In this document: positions 25,151-36,779 of the stretch, piece after piece | Layout: every line of letters starts with the position of its first letter | How positions within the stretch are numbered: position 1 is the first letter of the stretch | Source: Mallotus nudiflorus | Lineage: Eukaryota > Streptophyta > Magnoliopsida > Malpighiales > Euphorbiaceae | Direction: 5' to 3' | DNA: 64,000 nucleotides | NCBI GenBank assembly: GCA_947683625.1 | Contig: CANTUR010001098.1 | Location: forward strand, 1 to 64,000 | The notes under the pieces: generated by a model | The model's database searches: none | Told to the model about the DNA's origin: nothing | What the model saw: the letters and a program-made list of their open reading frames with translations, nothing else | Translations under genes and position numbers: made by a program

Positions 25151-25541
25151 CAATAATTTATTTTCGGAACTCTTGAGCTGGAACCCTGTAAGTGAGAGGT
25201 GGGGAGGATTCCCACAAACTCTCCAATGTCTAAGTCAAAAAATATATAGAGAGAGAAAGTTTAGAGAGATAAAGAGCGGAATGAGAATATAAGAATAGAA
25301 TGAATTAGAATGAGAGATATGAGATCTTATTTATAAAGATAGTGATGCTAAAATATGAGAGGAATATGATTTCTCTGTGATAAAAGTCCTATACCTATTA
25401 AAAAAGTGATTTTTCATATTCGGGAGTTTCCTTAATTGGGAATCTTTTCCTATATTTGTTTTGGGTGTTCTTCTCCTGCAAACAACCCTAAATAGGAAAA
25501 TAAAGACCTTAATTAAATAGGAATATATATAAAGGGTATCA
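25151..25541 (-). repeat. 3' LTR of the deleted Tat element
   Basis: It matches 27995-28373 in the same orientation, with shared blocks GGGGAGGAT, GAGAGATAAAGAG and AGTCTCCTTAATTG. The two copies are clearly diverged (many substitutions and small indels), so the insertion is old. The left end has decayed from TG to CA; the right end GGGTATCA is conserved. Confidence 0.8.
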
Positions 25542-25852
25542 AAAGTCTCCCCTGAAAGTATGTTCGGATATTTATGTTCGATGTGTTCGGGTCTGTAAGG
25601 TAAGGACAAACGTTCACTTCATCTGACATGAAAAGGTGAACTGAAGTGGCCAGCCCCAATCACAAGAAAAGATGGAGTTTGGTACCGAGTTTTAAGATCA
25701 TTGTGTAAGAATATCATTAAAATGCCAAGAGGACTTTAAATGACCTGCAATGAAAATGTAAGGGACTAACCTGCTCGTTTGGAGATAATGTGGCAGAACT
25801 AGTCGTTGTTAGAGTTTCGATGCTCGATGCATTAAAAGCGTGGCCCGAGTGC

Positions 25853-26020
25853 CGAACCTCAGTACTATTGAAGCGACATGAGGGTGTCAACTTCAGTCAT
25901 TGGACTTAAATGATCGAGGGTTAAATGCTCAATGCTTAGGACTCAAGGCTTATATGCTCGGAACCTCAGTATTATAAAAGTAACCTGAGGGTGCTAGCTT
26001 CAATCATTGGACTTAAAATC
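25853..26020. repeat. Two diverged tandem units in the 3' region of the deleted Tat element
   Basis: A unit of about 60 bp (GAACCTCAGTACTATTGAAG ... CATTGGACTTAAA) occurs at 25853-25912 and again at about 25960-26020, with GATGCATTA(A/G)AAGCG words on each side. It occupies the same position, between antisense ORF and 3' LTR, as the hairpin array of the larger Tat element. Confidence 0.65.
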
Positions 26021-26300
26021 TCGATGCATTAGAAGCGCGACCCGAGTGCTAGTGGATGAGACAATTAGCAGCGAGAGGAGAGGGATTAGCAACTGCTATG
26101 TCTTTTCATTTTCATTTAAATTTTGAATTATGTAACCGTCACATTTGTTCGTGTGTCAGGAGATGAGATGTTTCAGCTGCCATAATAATAACTGTTCGAT
26201 TAGTGGGTCTTTCTCATTTTTGAAATTACCTTTAATGTTGTGAGAGACATGAAAATATTCATGAGCGCAATAATGGTTGTTCCAGAACCTTCCGCTATGC

Positions 26301-26308
26301 TATAAATA
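26301..26308 (+). promoter_or_regulatory. TATA box candidate for the antisense ORF
   Basis: TATAAATA inside GCTATAAATAG is followed by a pyrimidine-rich leader (TTTCACTTTTTTG, CTTCTTCCCTTTCCC) and an ATG at 26482. The spacing of about 170 bp and the CT-rich leader look like a plant Pol II promoter reading opposite to the element. Confidence 0.45.
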
Positions 26309-26481
26309 GATCAAACCCATTTGTTTATCGCACTTTCACTTTTTTGTTATCTTCTTCCCTTTCCCAGTTTGCTTACATGTGTTCTTTGTCTTTAGAGCTT
26401 TCTTCAACAAGCTTGCATTCTACTTCCAAGTGAAGTTTTTTTCTCCTTCATACTTCTTCTTTTATTTATTGAATAGGATTT

Positions 26482-27170
26482 ATGGCTCTACTAGAACAAG
26501 TTAGTTATGATTTATTCATCTTTAAGATTGATGAGGAAATGCTAAAATGGTACCAGAGATGTTTTAGCATTCTTACAGACTTCGCTCTACACAACATAGA
26601 TAAGAATTTTAAAGCCCATACTCTGATGCTAGGTCTTAATAGATTAGTGGTATACTTTGATCAGTTGGAGGGGGGGGATTGAAGTTCCCCTTAGAACTTT
26701 TTGTTAGAAGATTTCTAAATAGGTATAACATAGCCCCTGGGCAACTTCACCTAAATAGCTATTAGATCCTAACCAGCTTCGTAGAGTTGATGCATGAGGA
26801 AGGTAGAGAGCCAAACCTGAATGTCCTAAGATACCTCTACAATTTGAATAAGAAAAAGGGAGAGCTGATGTTCTCTCTATAAGTTATTCTGAATCACAGC
26901 CTCTTCGTAAAGCTGTCGAATCTTCATAAGAAGTGGAAACATAGGTTTTTTATCGTTAAACACCATACGTACTTCATAAATGTTCAGTAGATGTGGTTTG
27001 AAGACTGCCATAAAGTGAAGTAACCTTTAAGGCTATCTGATAAGGATATAAAGATGGTTATAAAGCTTTATCTTTATGGCATAGCTGATGCAAGATCCAT
27101 CGAAAATCTATCCAGAAGATACCTTCAGAGAGTCTATCCTAACTGTAGACTACCCAGTGGTTAGTTTTAA
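26482..27170 (+). pseudogene. Antisense ORF with a 'putative gypsy-type transposon' domain, broken
   Basis: The first 66 codons are open from ATG 26482 (FDQLEGG near the end). Past a run of eight G at about 26670, the reading continues in other frames with PSYN-free but recognisable blocks: PGQLHPN-like (ATAGCCCCTGGGCAACTTCA), then NVLRYLYNLNKKKGELMFS, then HKKWKHRFFIVKHH. This layout, an inner FDQLEGG followed by a helical block and a Lys/Trp-rich stretch, is that of the Pfam family named putative gypsy-type transposon. It runs antisense to the element's gag. Several stops and at least one frameshift kill it. No function is proven for the family. Confidence 0.6.
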
Positions 27171-27439
27171 GATTCATAAGGTATCATTCTAACCTCTGTT
27201 TTTTCCTTTTTATTTATACTAATTGCGACATTCTGAATTTGGTTGGAATTTTTGTTTGGATTATTCTGCTTACAAAGGGTGTTTTCCCTTCCATGACGCA
27301 TTCATCTTCTTTCCTTGGCCGAGTACGAGCTTTATACATGACCTTTTCAACCTTTTAGGCTAACTTCAGATCATCAAGGGCAGGGATTATCAAGCTGGAT
27401 TCTCCTTCTGAGTTTTATACTTTTCTCTATTTCCTCTAG

Positions 27440-27923
27440 ATACCTCTGGAACTACTGTTAGTGGCGTAATATTATTTCCCGTGTGAGTTGTCCTGAGATT
27501 GCGACTTTGAATAAGAGCATTCAACTGTTATTGCATCAGGGCATCTGGGTTTGAATATTTTGAATCATCACTTCTTTACTCACTGGAGATAGGTGGAGTG
27601 TCTGGGCTACTGTGTTTAGGTTAGATGTGTTCATGGCAGGTGTTTCTGATAGGTTTGAAAAAGGTATAGAAGTTATAGGTTTGTTATAGTGTGGAAGAGA
27701 AGCATAGTAAGGGAGGTCAGTAACAAGAGCGAGCCACCCTTTAGTATTACCAGGTGGAATGTATGTACCAGTCAGAGCCTGAGATGAAGGTCGGTCCAAT
27801 ATGTTAAAAGAGGGCTGGCAGGATTATGGTCTGAGTGGGTGATGACAAGTTGATTAGAGGAATGAGAGCATATGGGTTGATGTGCATGTCGGGAGTTGAG
27901 ATTGGTGGTGGACTAGAACTCAT
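27440..27923 (-). pseudogene. gag N-terminal fragment of the deleted Tat element
   Basis: From an ATG at 27923 the minus strand reads MSSSPPPISTPDMHINPYAL, a Pro/Ser-rich start. A frame change near 27800 leads into a second open stretch at 27536-27799 containing LTGTYIPPGNTKGWLALVTD. The Pro/Ser/Asn-rich composition, the position just inside the primer-site region and the orientation fit the start of gag. No capsid core, zinc knuckle or protease follows, so the rest of gag-pol has been deleted. Confidence 0.5.
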
Positions 27924-27994
27924 GATGCCAAGGTCTCGATTGGTAGATGCTTAAATGACTTTTAACTCAAGAGATTCCCATAGACGATGCCACT

Positions 27995-28373
27995 TGATAA
28001 CTTGTTTCCGAAACTCTTGAGCTGAAACCCTATAAGTGATTAGTGAAAGGCAAAATGAGAGGTGGGGAGGATCTCCATAAACCCTCCAATGCCTAAGTTA
28101 AAAAATATATAAATAGAGTTTCGAGAGATAAAGAGAGCAATGAAAATAAGGGATATGAGGTCCTATTTATAGGGATAGTAATGTTCAAACCTGAAAGGAA
28201 TAATATTCTTCTTTGATAAAAGTTCTATGCCTATTAGGAAAGTGTTTCTTACTATATGAGAGTCTCCTTAATTGAAAATCTTTTTCTATTTATCTTAGAT
28301 GTCCTTCTACAAACAACCTTATATAAAAAAAATAAAAAATCTAATTAAATAAAAATATATATATAGGGTATCA
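27995..28373 (-). repeat. 5' LTR of the deleted Tat element
   Basis: On the plus strand it starts TGATAACTTGTTTCCG and ends ATAGGGTATCA. In element orientation it therefore begins TGATACCC and ends GTTATCA, directly followed by the primer-site region AGTGGCATCGTC. It lacks some internal bases present in the other LTR and has a 20-bp insertion near 28040. Confidence 0.8.
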
Positions 28374-28949
28374 TTAATTAAAAAATAATAATTATTAGTA
28401 GCCATACAAGACATTACTTTTTTTAAAACAGATTATCGATAAGAATACTCAAAAATCAAATTGAAACTGCTATGTGAAAGTTACGGCCAATGGATGCTGT
28501 TGTGTTAATTTAAAGGACAAATGGCCTATTTGAAATCTAAAAAGAAAATATCTAAATTAAGTAAATAAATATTGAAGTAAAAAAAGTACCCCTTTGATCA
28601 ATATAATGCGTGTTTTATATATATATACATGGCTGAATATCTTATTTCATATCTGAACTTTATTTATTTTTTTTGGTAAATTTCATTCATTAACTTCAAA
28701 ATTAATTAACTATATACATAAATTTTTATTTTAAAATGATTTCACTTTTAAAATTAATATTTTATTCTATTGAACTCATAATTTTACCGGTGGACAAGAA
28801 GGTGAAATGCATGCTTTTTGAGCATGTAATGTAAGAAAAAAAGTTGTTGACACACATATATAATTATATTTAAATAAAAAAGCAAATTACATTTTCTTGG
28901 GCATTTTATCAAACAAATGGTGTGCAGAATTTAGAGTTACATTATTTCA
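28374..28949. other. AT-rich spacer, no gene
   Basis: AT-rich sequence with TA runs (about 28617-28628) and no coding or repeat feature I can support. Its right end approaches the tail of the LINE relic. Confidence 0.5.
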
Positions 28950-30110
28950 AATTTTTCCTTTGCCTTGTTACATTCCTCATATCTTGGTTGCTATAGCCAA
29001 CAATCACAAAAATCTTTGCAATGACCAATAACTCCGGGCGAAGGGAGATGAAACTTGTGGCATCCAATGCTCAACTCTCTAATAAACGTAGATAAGAAAT
29101 CAGCTACATGATTTGCCTCTCTGTAAACATGAGCCAACTTGACCTCCCAACTTCAGTGCAACAGCTCAAGAATATAGTGAATGAGTTGAGTGTGGCTATT
29201 CACCCACCTTTCCTTCTATTGAAGTAAACTGATAGCACATTTGCTATTCGACTCAAGAACAATCCTTCAAAAACCCAGCTCCACGTAAGAGAAAGCCCCT
29301 CAAAGATGCTCCACAACTCAGCTGCTGTGATAGTGCCAACGCCAATATTCATGGCAAACCTGCATGCTAATTCCCGTACCAGTCCCTCATGACACCGCCT
29401 ACCGAAGACTTCAGGGACCTATTACTCATGAACCATTCGTGTTGAGCTTCACCCACGTTTCACTGGGCAGACTCAACTGGACGCAAGGGTTACCAACTTC
29501 ATTAAACTGTCCAACCTTTGACATTGCCGCAGAAATCTCCTTAGCCCGAGCGAGAGAGTCCTCATCCTTATTCCCTACCTACACCTCATCCCAAAATAGA
29601 AAAGAGTTCCGCCAGTGCCACAACCTCCACACGGTAACTCTAAAAATACAATTCCATGAGACTTCACTCTCAGTTTGTCGATTCAATAACAAGTTACCCA
29701 ACATCCAATTTTCTAAATCCAGATAAAAAAAAAATTAGCCAATCCTGACCAACTAGCAGCTTTTTCGACACTTTCCTAGCAACAACACAATCTCGCAACA
29801 TATGTAAAAATAGCTGTAGAGGCTTTCAGCTCTATCTCCACCACACAAAAACATAAACATAAAAATAAAAAATAAAAAAAATCTAAAAGGAAATGATATC
29901 CGGTTGATAATGACAACATCAATTTATAAACAATGGAACTTGGTTTCAAGTTCCTTCCCTTCTCATTAATGTTCTCCGCTTCACCTCCCAACAAATTGTC
30001 ATAAAATGTTTTTCCTAGTTCTTGTGCATCTCTCTTTCAACAATGTAAGAGCAGCAACAGTCACCTTCCTCCTCCACCTCTACAATAGCTCATTCCAATT
30101 AGTTCTGCTG
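28950..30110 (-). pseudogene. LINE (non-LTR retrotransposon) 3' end: zinc-finger and RNase H region
   Basis: Reading leftward: a zf-RVT-like piece with HMLRDCVVARKV at about 29770-29805; then WRLWHWRNSFLFWDEV near 29600-29650; then an RNase H domain at 29050-29440 with VKLNTNGS, IGVGTITAAELW and EANHVADF-type blocks split between frames. This zf-RVT to RNase H order is that of plant LINE C-termini. The first catalytic Asp of RNase H appears as Asn (LNTNGS). Frameshifts occur within the RNase H part. RT and endonuclease are absent, as expected for 5' truncation or decay. Confidence 0.75.
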
Positions 30111-31404
30111 GTAAAATGGTTTCTCATTTTCATATGTTGAATATGAGATAAATGGGTACAACAACTACAACGGATATTTGGCAGTGGTGATGCTATTCAT
30201 TTTGATGAAGATGCATTAAGTTAGAGATTTAGGTTTAAGGGATTTAGTTATTTAAGATTTTAATGATTTAGAGGTTTTTTTTTTTGAACTTTTTGACTTT
30301 CTAAAATTTTAGCTTTGACATATATGTTCACCTTCACTTATATATATTTAATGTCATGTACGTTTTCCGCACACATTTTATTTTATTTGAACATAGGTAA
30401 AATTAGTTAAAAATAGAAATTTATATGTATAATTAATTAATTTTGAAGTTAATGAATGAAATAAATCAAAATAATAAAGTTCAGGGTGAAATAAAATATT
30501 CGGTGTGTGTATATATATATATATATAATAAACTAAAACTCTTACAATTTAGTTTTTTAATCATAAGAATTTTCATATGTGATAATTATAAAAGTTTCAA
30601 ATTTGAGTTTTTTCAACCATCATTTATTAATATTAATGAAAATCTTATTACTTTTGTGATTGATTGATAAAAAGAGTAATTACTCCTATTGATAGCATGT
30701 GACTTATTAGATCTTCATTTAAAAAAATTATTGTGATTATAATAACTATATATATATATATATAACTCAAACTAGGTAAGCAAACTTTATGATTGGTTTT
30801 ATTGGTTTAGAAAATTGTATCTACCAGCGCAAATGTTATGATCATTTAAAAGTTTATTAAAATATGTTTTGCTAATATATATAGTAGTTGAGTTGCTAAA
30901 ATATATAATTTATTTAACCTACCATCTAACTTTAATATATATGCTTTGATTATTTTGGATGAGCATATTTCTATACACTAATTTTATTATTAAAAAAAAT
31001 ATTTACTAGTTATTATGCATATACTTTAATTATTGTACAGTTCATTAAAATTTAAGTCTTATGACTTCTAAAAAAACATATATTACATTTTATATATGTT
31101 AACTTTTTTTTTAATTCTTAAAAAAGATTACTAATAATTTGTAATAATAAATAAATTTTGATATTTGGGGAGTAACTCTTATTAACATATTAAGTTTAGA
31201 TACTAAGGTTATACCAACTAAAATTTGTTGTATATTACTACCTACATATCTGTTAGTGCATTGTAATTTTTCATTAGGAAGAGGGAGGATTTAGTAAATT
31301 AATCTTAAAAAGCATTCATCTAAAGAATCCAAAAATAAAAGTTAAATCTAGGATCATGTATAAAGGATATGATTGTAAATTACAAAATTTTTCTAAAAAT
31401 GACT
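30111..31404. other. AT-rich spacer, no gene
   Basis: AT-rich sequence with short TA/GT runs near 30509-30527 and 30749-30764. The 74-codon open frame at 30443-30667 is low complexity without motifs and is not called. Confidence 0.5.
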
Positions 31405-31744
31405 AGAAAAACGCAATAGCTAGCCCTAAAAATTTCGTGGTTTATTTTATTGAGTTCTTATACATTTATTATATTTTAAAAAGCCCTTAAACATTTATTT
31501 GATAAAACATCGAACCCTTTTGATAAACATTTATATTTTCTTTTATCAATTCAAATCTCCATAAAAAAAAGGTTCGATGCGTATCAAATAAATGTTTTAA
31601 GGTTCAATGTTATATCAAATAAATGTTTAAGGGTTCAATGTTATAACAAATAAATGTTTAATGGTTTTTTAAAAACATAATAAATGTATAAAGGCTCAAT
31701 AAAACAAACCACATAAGTTTGAGGATCACATAATGGGTTTTTCC
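31405..31744. mobile_element. MITE, 340 bp, nearly palindromic
   Basis: The two halves are inverted copies: left AGAAAAACGCAATAGC ... GTGGTTTATTTTATTGAG, right (reverse) GGAAAAACCCATTATG ... GTGGTTTGTTTTATTGAG. Flanking 9-mers AAAATGACT (31396-31404) and AAAATAACC (31745-31753) match at seven of nine positions, as expected for an old Mutator-type 9-bp target duplication. The centre holds three tandem copies of a TCAATGTTATA-AAATAAATGTTTAAGG unit. No coding capacity is seen. Confidence 0.75.
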
Positions 31745-31921
31745 AAAATAACCAAAATTATACTTTTTCTTGACCTATAAAAAAACCATGGGTGAATATG
31801 AGCTAGCATACATATTTATACATTTGTCTTCTCCTTCGTCACTTTCACTCTTCTCATCACATTCCCTCTTTCAGTTCATTCCTTTTCATGAGCTTATGCT
31901 TTAAGAGATCAATTCTTTTAT

Positions 31922-32249
31922 ATGGATTTCAATGTTCCATCGTTGGATGGTTTTGTCCCCTTAAAAAATAATGGAACTTCTTCTCAATCTTTACTAATTA
32001 AGAACAAACTAGTTCTAAATGAACTCATGTTTGGTAATAAGCAAGCTACTTTTGATAATTTTAATGTTCAAAATACAATGTTGTTTGGCCAAAACAGAAC
32101 TCTTATGATCTTTACTTAGACTAGAAGTCACAACTCTGATAAGTAAAGACAATGATGGGTTTGTCAAGATAAGTTTCAGAACCTACACTAGCTTTCCTTA
32201 CTATCATTCACCATCTGCTTATGATAGAAATGTTGGTATGGTGAAATAA
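31922..32249 (+). pseudogene. Small unrecognised gene-like ORF, one frameshift
   Basis: A TATAAAAA at 31776-31783 and a CT-rich leader (31820-31880) precede an ATG at 31922. The first frame gives 66 codons (MDFNVPSLDGFVPLKNNG..). A second open frame overlaps it from about 32105 and runs to TAA 32247-32249 (VTTLISKDNDGFVKIS ... YDRNVGMVK). One frameshift near 32105 would join them into a protein of about 105 residues. I recognise no family; composition is not low complexity. It could be a decayed small gene or a retroelement extra ORF. The next 180 bases show nothing. Confidence 0.35.
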
Positions 32250-32429
32250 TTCATGCGCTTTTTTTTATTTGCTAAATATATCAATTAGACACTTTAATTT
32301 ATTGATGGATCTAATGTGTGTGTGTAAGAAGTATTATAAGAACTAACAAAAATTAATCATCAAAACATCACCTTAAAATATACAATTATGAATCAATAAA
32401 AAAGCAAAAAGCTATCACCTTAATTATAA

Positions 32430-32616
32430 CTATAGGATAGGAGAGCAAATAACTGTAAGAGAAATCTAAAATTTTGAAATATAATTATCATTGTTACATG
32501 TAAAAAAAGGTTTTACACAAACTTTGTAATTCTCTAAGTTATATGGAGGAGCAAACTTATGGTATCCCCTGTTATCCAAATTATATGAAGGAGTAAATCA
32601 AAGAGGAACTTGGTAC
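32430..32616 (-). pseudogene. Possible 3' tail of the split RRM gene
   Basis: Immediately left of the Copia element the minus strand reads a Tyr/Pro/Asn-rich stretch (PSYNLDNRGYHKFAPPYNLE) with one TGA that could derive from CGA. This resembles the Tyr-rich C-terminus expected after the two RRMs, whose preceding piece lies at the other end of the Copia element (46307-46348). It is consistent with Copia having inserted in the last exon. The evidence is compositional only. Confidence 0.3.
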
Positions 32617-33713
32617 TGAGAATGCCTTACAATAAGGGGGGGGGGGGGTGAATAAGGCTATTGAATAATAAATTGAAATTAAAAGACTTCTTTGTAAGAA
32701 TTAAAGAATTTTGAGAAGGAAAAATGATGAACACAAGAATTTAAAGAGTTTGGATTCTCAACAATCATACGTCTCCACCAAACTTTTCCCTAAGTTAGGA
32801 TTTTTAATTCCTATAATTTTATTCACAAGATTGAGATTACATAAGAGTTTTGAGGCTCATTCTTTTAACCTTACAACTTGAGTTTTCAAGGCTCGCTCAA
32901 TAACCAAATCACAAGTGTTTTTAAAGCTCACATTAAAATAGAATTCCTAAGTGTTTTAATGGCTAAACACTCAAACCAATTTCTTTATAATAGAATTTTA
33001 AGTCCCGTTTTCTAAATCCAGAAAATAGAAGAACAAGAATATTTACATAAATCACTCACTAACTCTCACAAGAGTTATACAAATACAAAAATGATTTGAA
33101 GAGTGTTTTGAGAATTTAATTGAATGCTTAAAAAGAGAATGAATGGCAATTAAGTTTCTTAAAAACTTCAATTGGACTTCAAAGGTTGTTTATATAGATA
33201 AACAACTTAAATTATGGCTGTTGAATGCATTGATTATGTCTCTAACATCTTTTGTATATTTTTGAACACTTAAACTTATTTTTGTTAGAATGTCACTCAC
33301 GATCATGAGGAGCAAGTCCTGGCTCATGAGGAGTGAGAATGTAGCCATTGTGTTTGAAAATATTCATTGAAGGTTGTCTCTATTACCCTTATGAGCTGCT
33401 CACGATTGTGAGGGTAGCTCGTGAGGAGCATTGGACAAATTGGAAAAATGTGCTCCTAAGGCACTATTTAGGGAGGCTCATGAGTAGACTATTGTAAGTC
33501 CAAAAACTGTATATTTTTGGCATATAATTACTTCGGATTGTTTAGGGACTTGCATATGTTGAATTACAGCATTAAAATGCACATTTATACTCTTTTAAGG
33601 AGTATTTGAATATCTCTATCCTTTGAGCAACTAATTTGATAATAGATTAAATTCCTACACACTCAATTTGTCAAAGTCCAAAATTAGGAGTTTGATCATA
33701 CAAATGGTCAACA
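32617..33713 (-). repeat. 3' LTR of the Copia element (1097 bp)
   Basis: The plus strand runs from TGAGAATGCC to CAAATGGTCAACA. It is closely similar to 45177-46306, including the G-run followed by TGAATAAGGCTATT and the TCACGATC-TGAGGAG block. A minus-strand CTATATAAACAACC at about 33184-33198 is shared with the other LTR and is the likely TATA box. Confidence 0.85.
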
Positions 33714-33731
33714 ATCTTCCTCTTTTTGGCT
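33714..33731 (-). other. Polypurine tract of the Copia element
   Basis: Read on the minus strand, GCCAAAAAGAGGAAGAT directly precedes the LTR start TGTTGACC. This position and composition fix the element orientation. Confidence 0.75.
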
Positions 33732-34437
33732 TTAACAACTAATTTGATAAAATAAAAAAGAAAGTGTGTGAATATAAAAAATAAACAACATGAATAAACA
33801 TGTACTATACAAAATAACTCCCCCTTTCAAATTAAATAAATGCAATTAGTTTGTTCCCCCCTTAATATATGCATAAAATCAATAACATGTCTCAAAGCAT
33901 GAAAGAAAAGAAATTAACATAGCATTTATAAGAATTAAAAATGTTTCTTTAAATATTAAATAATTATAAAGGAGATGTTTTTAAGAAAAGATACCAATTG
34001 AAAGATAATCATAAAATTTTTTCTCCTTTATATAAATATTTATTTCTTTGTTTCTTTATTTCTCCCCTTTTTAGATATGATAAAAAATATAAATTTAATA
34101 TTTTATTCCCCTTTGTTAAAAATAAAAACAACATAAAACTTAACACGATGGACAAAAAAAACACAAGGTTTAACATGACAAATGTGTTAAAAACATGATA
34201 ACATGATAATTACAAAATGATATTAGGCAACATATAAGGAAATAATTTTCAACATATTTAAATAAAACTAGTAGCACTTACAATGCAAGTAGTACTATTG
34301 AAACACACATCACAAACGTAGTATATATAACACTTATTTTGAAACTTAACAAACTTAACTGTCATATGATTATGTAGAACTTAACTAATAATAACTAACA
34401 TATGATCATGTAGCACTTAGTATATCACAAAACACAA

Positions 34438-35869
34438 TTACCCATAATACAATTTCTCTCCCTTTATCAAAGACAAAAAGAAATGAGAGAGATAATAACC
34501 TAAAAATAAACCTAAAGGAAACAAAAGTCGTAAAGGAAACAAAAGAACAAAAACTAAAATAATGAAAATAAAGATAGACCAAAACTTAAGAAAATCTAAG
34601 GGCCATAACCAACTTAAGGATCTTGGAATAGAAAAGGGGGAGGATAAGGCCAAGTGCATTATATGTTGTGATGAACATACAAATGGTGAATGTTATCCTC
34701 CATATGGTCTATGCGATGCATAAATCAATTAAGTCTTGGGTCCACTTGATCAAACCTTATGTTGAAGTTAAACTCTACAATGGAGAGACAGGTAAAAAAG
34801 CCACCATCTCAAGCAGGCTCATCATCAACACTTTGAGAAGTAAATGGTCATCTTGCCCTTTTTCTTTGAGATTTAGGAGGAGCATGTCCTTGAGGGATGT
34901 CTTCTTCAACTTAAACATTTTCAAGACCATGAGTACCTATTTGCTTTATGTCTTCTAAATCATGTTCTAGCTCCTCATTAACATCTTCATCTCCTACTTT
35001 GTCTTTCTAAATCCAAATATTTCTAACAAGCTTAAATTGTCTAGAGTTTCTCAAGAGGTTATCATCAAGGAAAGAAGGAGGAGTGGAAGGAATGTTGTTC
35101 AAGATGATCCCAAAATAATGAGCAATTCTAGTAATAAAGCCTCCCAAACATAAAACACCACTTACACTATCACTTACTAATCAAAACCACCATTAAAGCC
35201 ATCTTCCTAGCTTAACATCCACACCCTCAATAAGACATCTTATAAAAAATAAGTCATTAATAGAAATTGCTTCAATACTTAGTCCCTTAGCATGAATTGA
35301 GTAAGCGACAAACCATGCACATACTAAAGAGATTTTAAAGCAAAAACAGAGGCTTTAGTGTGACCCACTTCAAAGGGTTTTGTATTAGGTTTAGCATGTT
35401 GATTCCAAAAAGGATTAAGAAGCCAAGTATAAGTAGGAGAAACAAGACCCCTATGACTAAACCCAAAAATATCATCAAATTATTGAGATGTCAAGAATTT
35501 ATCTATCCCTCCTAGTTTAAACCTCATACTATTGAGGGGATTTTAATCATCAATGTGGTGAGTTATTAGGCAAAAGGAAGAAAAAAATTCATGAACTAAT
35601 GAGGGATATATAGGATAAGGAGTAAAAGAAAGGTTGTATATACCTACATTCTCAAACATAGTTCTAACTTCATTATAGCACCCCATCTTTTCTAAAGTAG
35701 CTTAAGACATGAATTTAGAGGACATAATTTTCCTTTCTCTAAATTAAGTTAACCTTTGCCTTACTTATTATTGAGAGTTGAAGATAGGAGGAGTCTTCTT
35801 AGGTTGATCCTTAGTAGCTCTCCTAGAGGATGAAGAAGTATCTTGAATAGTCTTCTTCTTAAGAGCCAT
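34438..35869 (-). pseudogene. Extra 3' ORF of the Copia element ('plant transposon protein'-like), broken
   Basis: From an ATG at 35869 the minus strand reads MALKKKTIQDTSSSSRRATK, a basic Ser-rich head. After stops, YNLSFTPYPIYPSLVHEFFS and further fragments follow. The head plus the VHEF-type block is characteristic of the extra ORF found downstream of pol in many SIRE-like elements. The last open part (34438-34659) is strongly hydrophobic (FIFIILVFVLLFPLRLLF), which could be a membrane segment or an AT-driven artefact. Numerous stops make it non-functional. The stretch 35870-36780 between it and RNase H has no clear gene. Confidence 0.5.
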
Positions 35870-36779
35870 GATGACAAAATATAAGAGTTAAAGTAAGGAT
35901 GAAGAGAGGAGAATTTTGCTTAAAAGAAGATTTTGATTTAAGAATGAAGTGTAAAGCTAAAGGGGTTTATATAAGCATGAGATATGGTTTAAAATAAGTC
36001 ATTAAAAACATAAAAACCACTAAATGATAGGAAGTTACCATTTTGATTTAGGAAAAGATATAAAGGAAACAAAATCCTATTGAAAGAGGGATTTTTATGG
36101 TAAAATATGCTACTTATAAGTTGCTCATGATCGAGAGCAGCGCTCGTGAGGGGCACTGCCCATTAACGCCTCCAAAAGTCACGAGCTCAATGGCTCATGA
36201 TGGAAAAATGTACATCAGTCCCTGAAATTTCAAATATTTTGCAATCATGTCCTAAAAATGACAAATAGGTCCAAATGCATCTAATTAACACCAAATCACA
36301 TTAAAACTTAACCAAAATGAATGCTATGATAAATATTATTATAGATTCATATAATCAAGAATTTAAATAAAAATTTTAATTTCAAATAATTATTCTTGAA
36401 ATAATTATTTTTTAATAAAAATTATTTAACATAAATCATGCAAATGAGAAATACAATAAATCATGGAATAAATTTACTTATTTTAAATAATAAAAAATTG
36501 AATAATTAATTATTTAATCAGTAAGTATTTAAAATAAAAATTTATAAAAAAATAAATTTTCTTCATGAATTAATCATGATAGAATATTAGACACTAAAAA
36601 TAAACTAAAGGTATAAAAATCATGATTAAACATGAATTTATGAAATAGTATTAAATATGAAAAATGAACAGAAAGAAAAAATAAGTAATTACATGAACAT
36701 ATATGAATCCAACCATCAATTTCGCAATTTATCAAATTGTTAAGATAAGCTTGAACCATCAATCATACCAAGCTTATGC

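Larger units (their letters stand above)
25151..28373 (-). mobile_element. Internally deleted, non-autonomous Tat element (3.2 kb)
   Basis: Two direct repeats of 379-391 bp (LTRs) bound it. In minus orientation the 5' LTR (27995-28373) is followed by a primer-site region reading GTGGCATCGTCTATGGGAAT, close to the leader commonly seen after Tat 5' LTRs. Next come a gag start (27923 leftward), an antisense ORF (26482 onward, plus strand), tandem repeats, a polypurine stretch CAGGGGAGACTTT (about 25542-25554) and the 3' LTR (25151-25541). Flanks TTAAG (25146-25150) and TTAAT (28374-28378) agree at four of five bases as a target duplication. Protease, RT, RNase H and integrase are absent. This is a compact deletion derivative that keeps the ends and the antisense ORF. 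Confidence 0.75.

Noticed and set aside
29364..29726. 120-codon plus-strand frame
   Set aside because: The opposite strand carries the recognisable LINE RNase H region, so this is its shadow.
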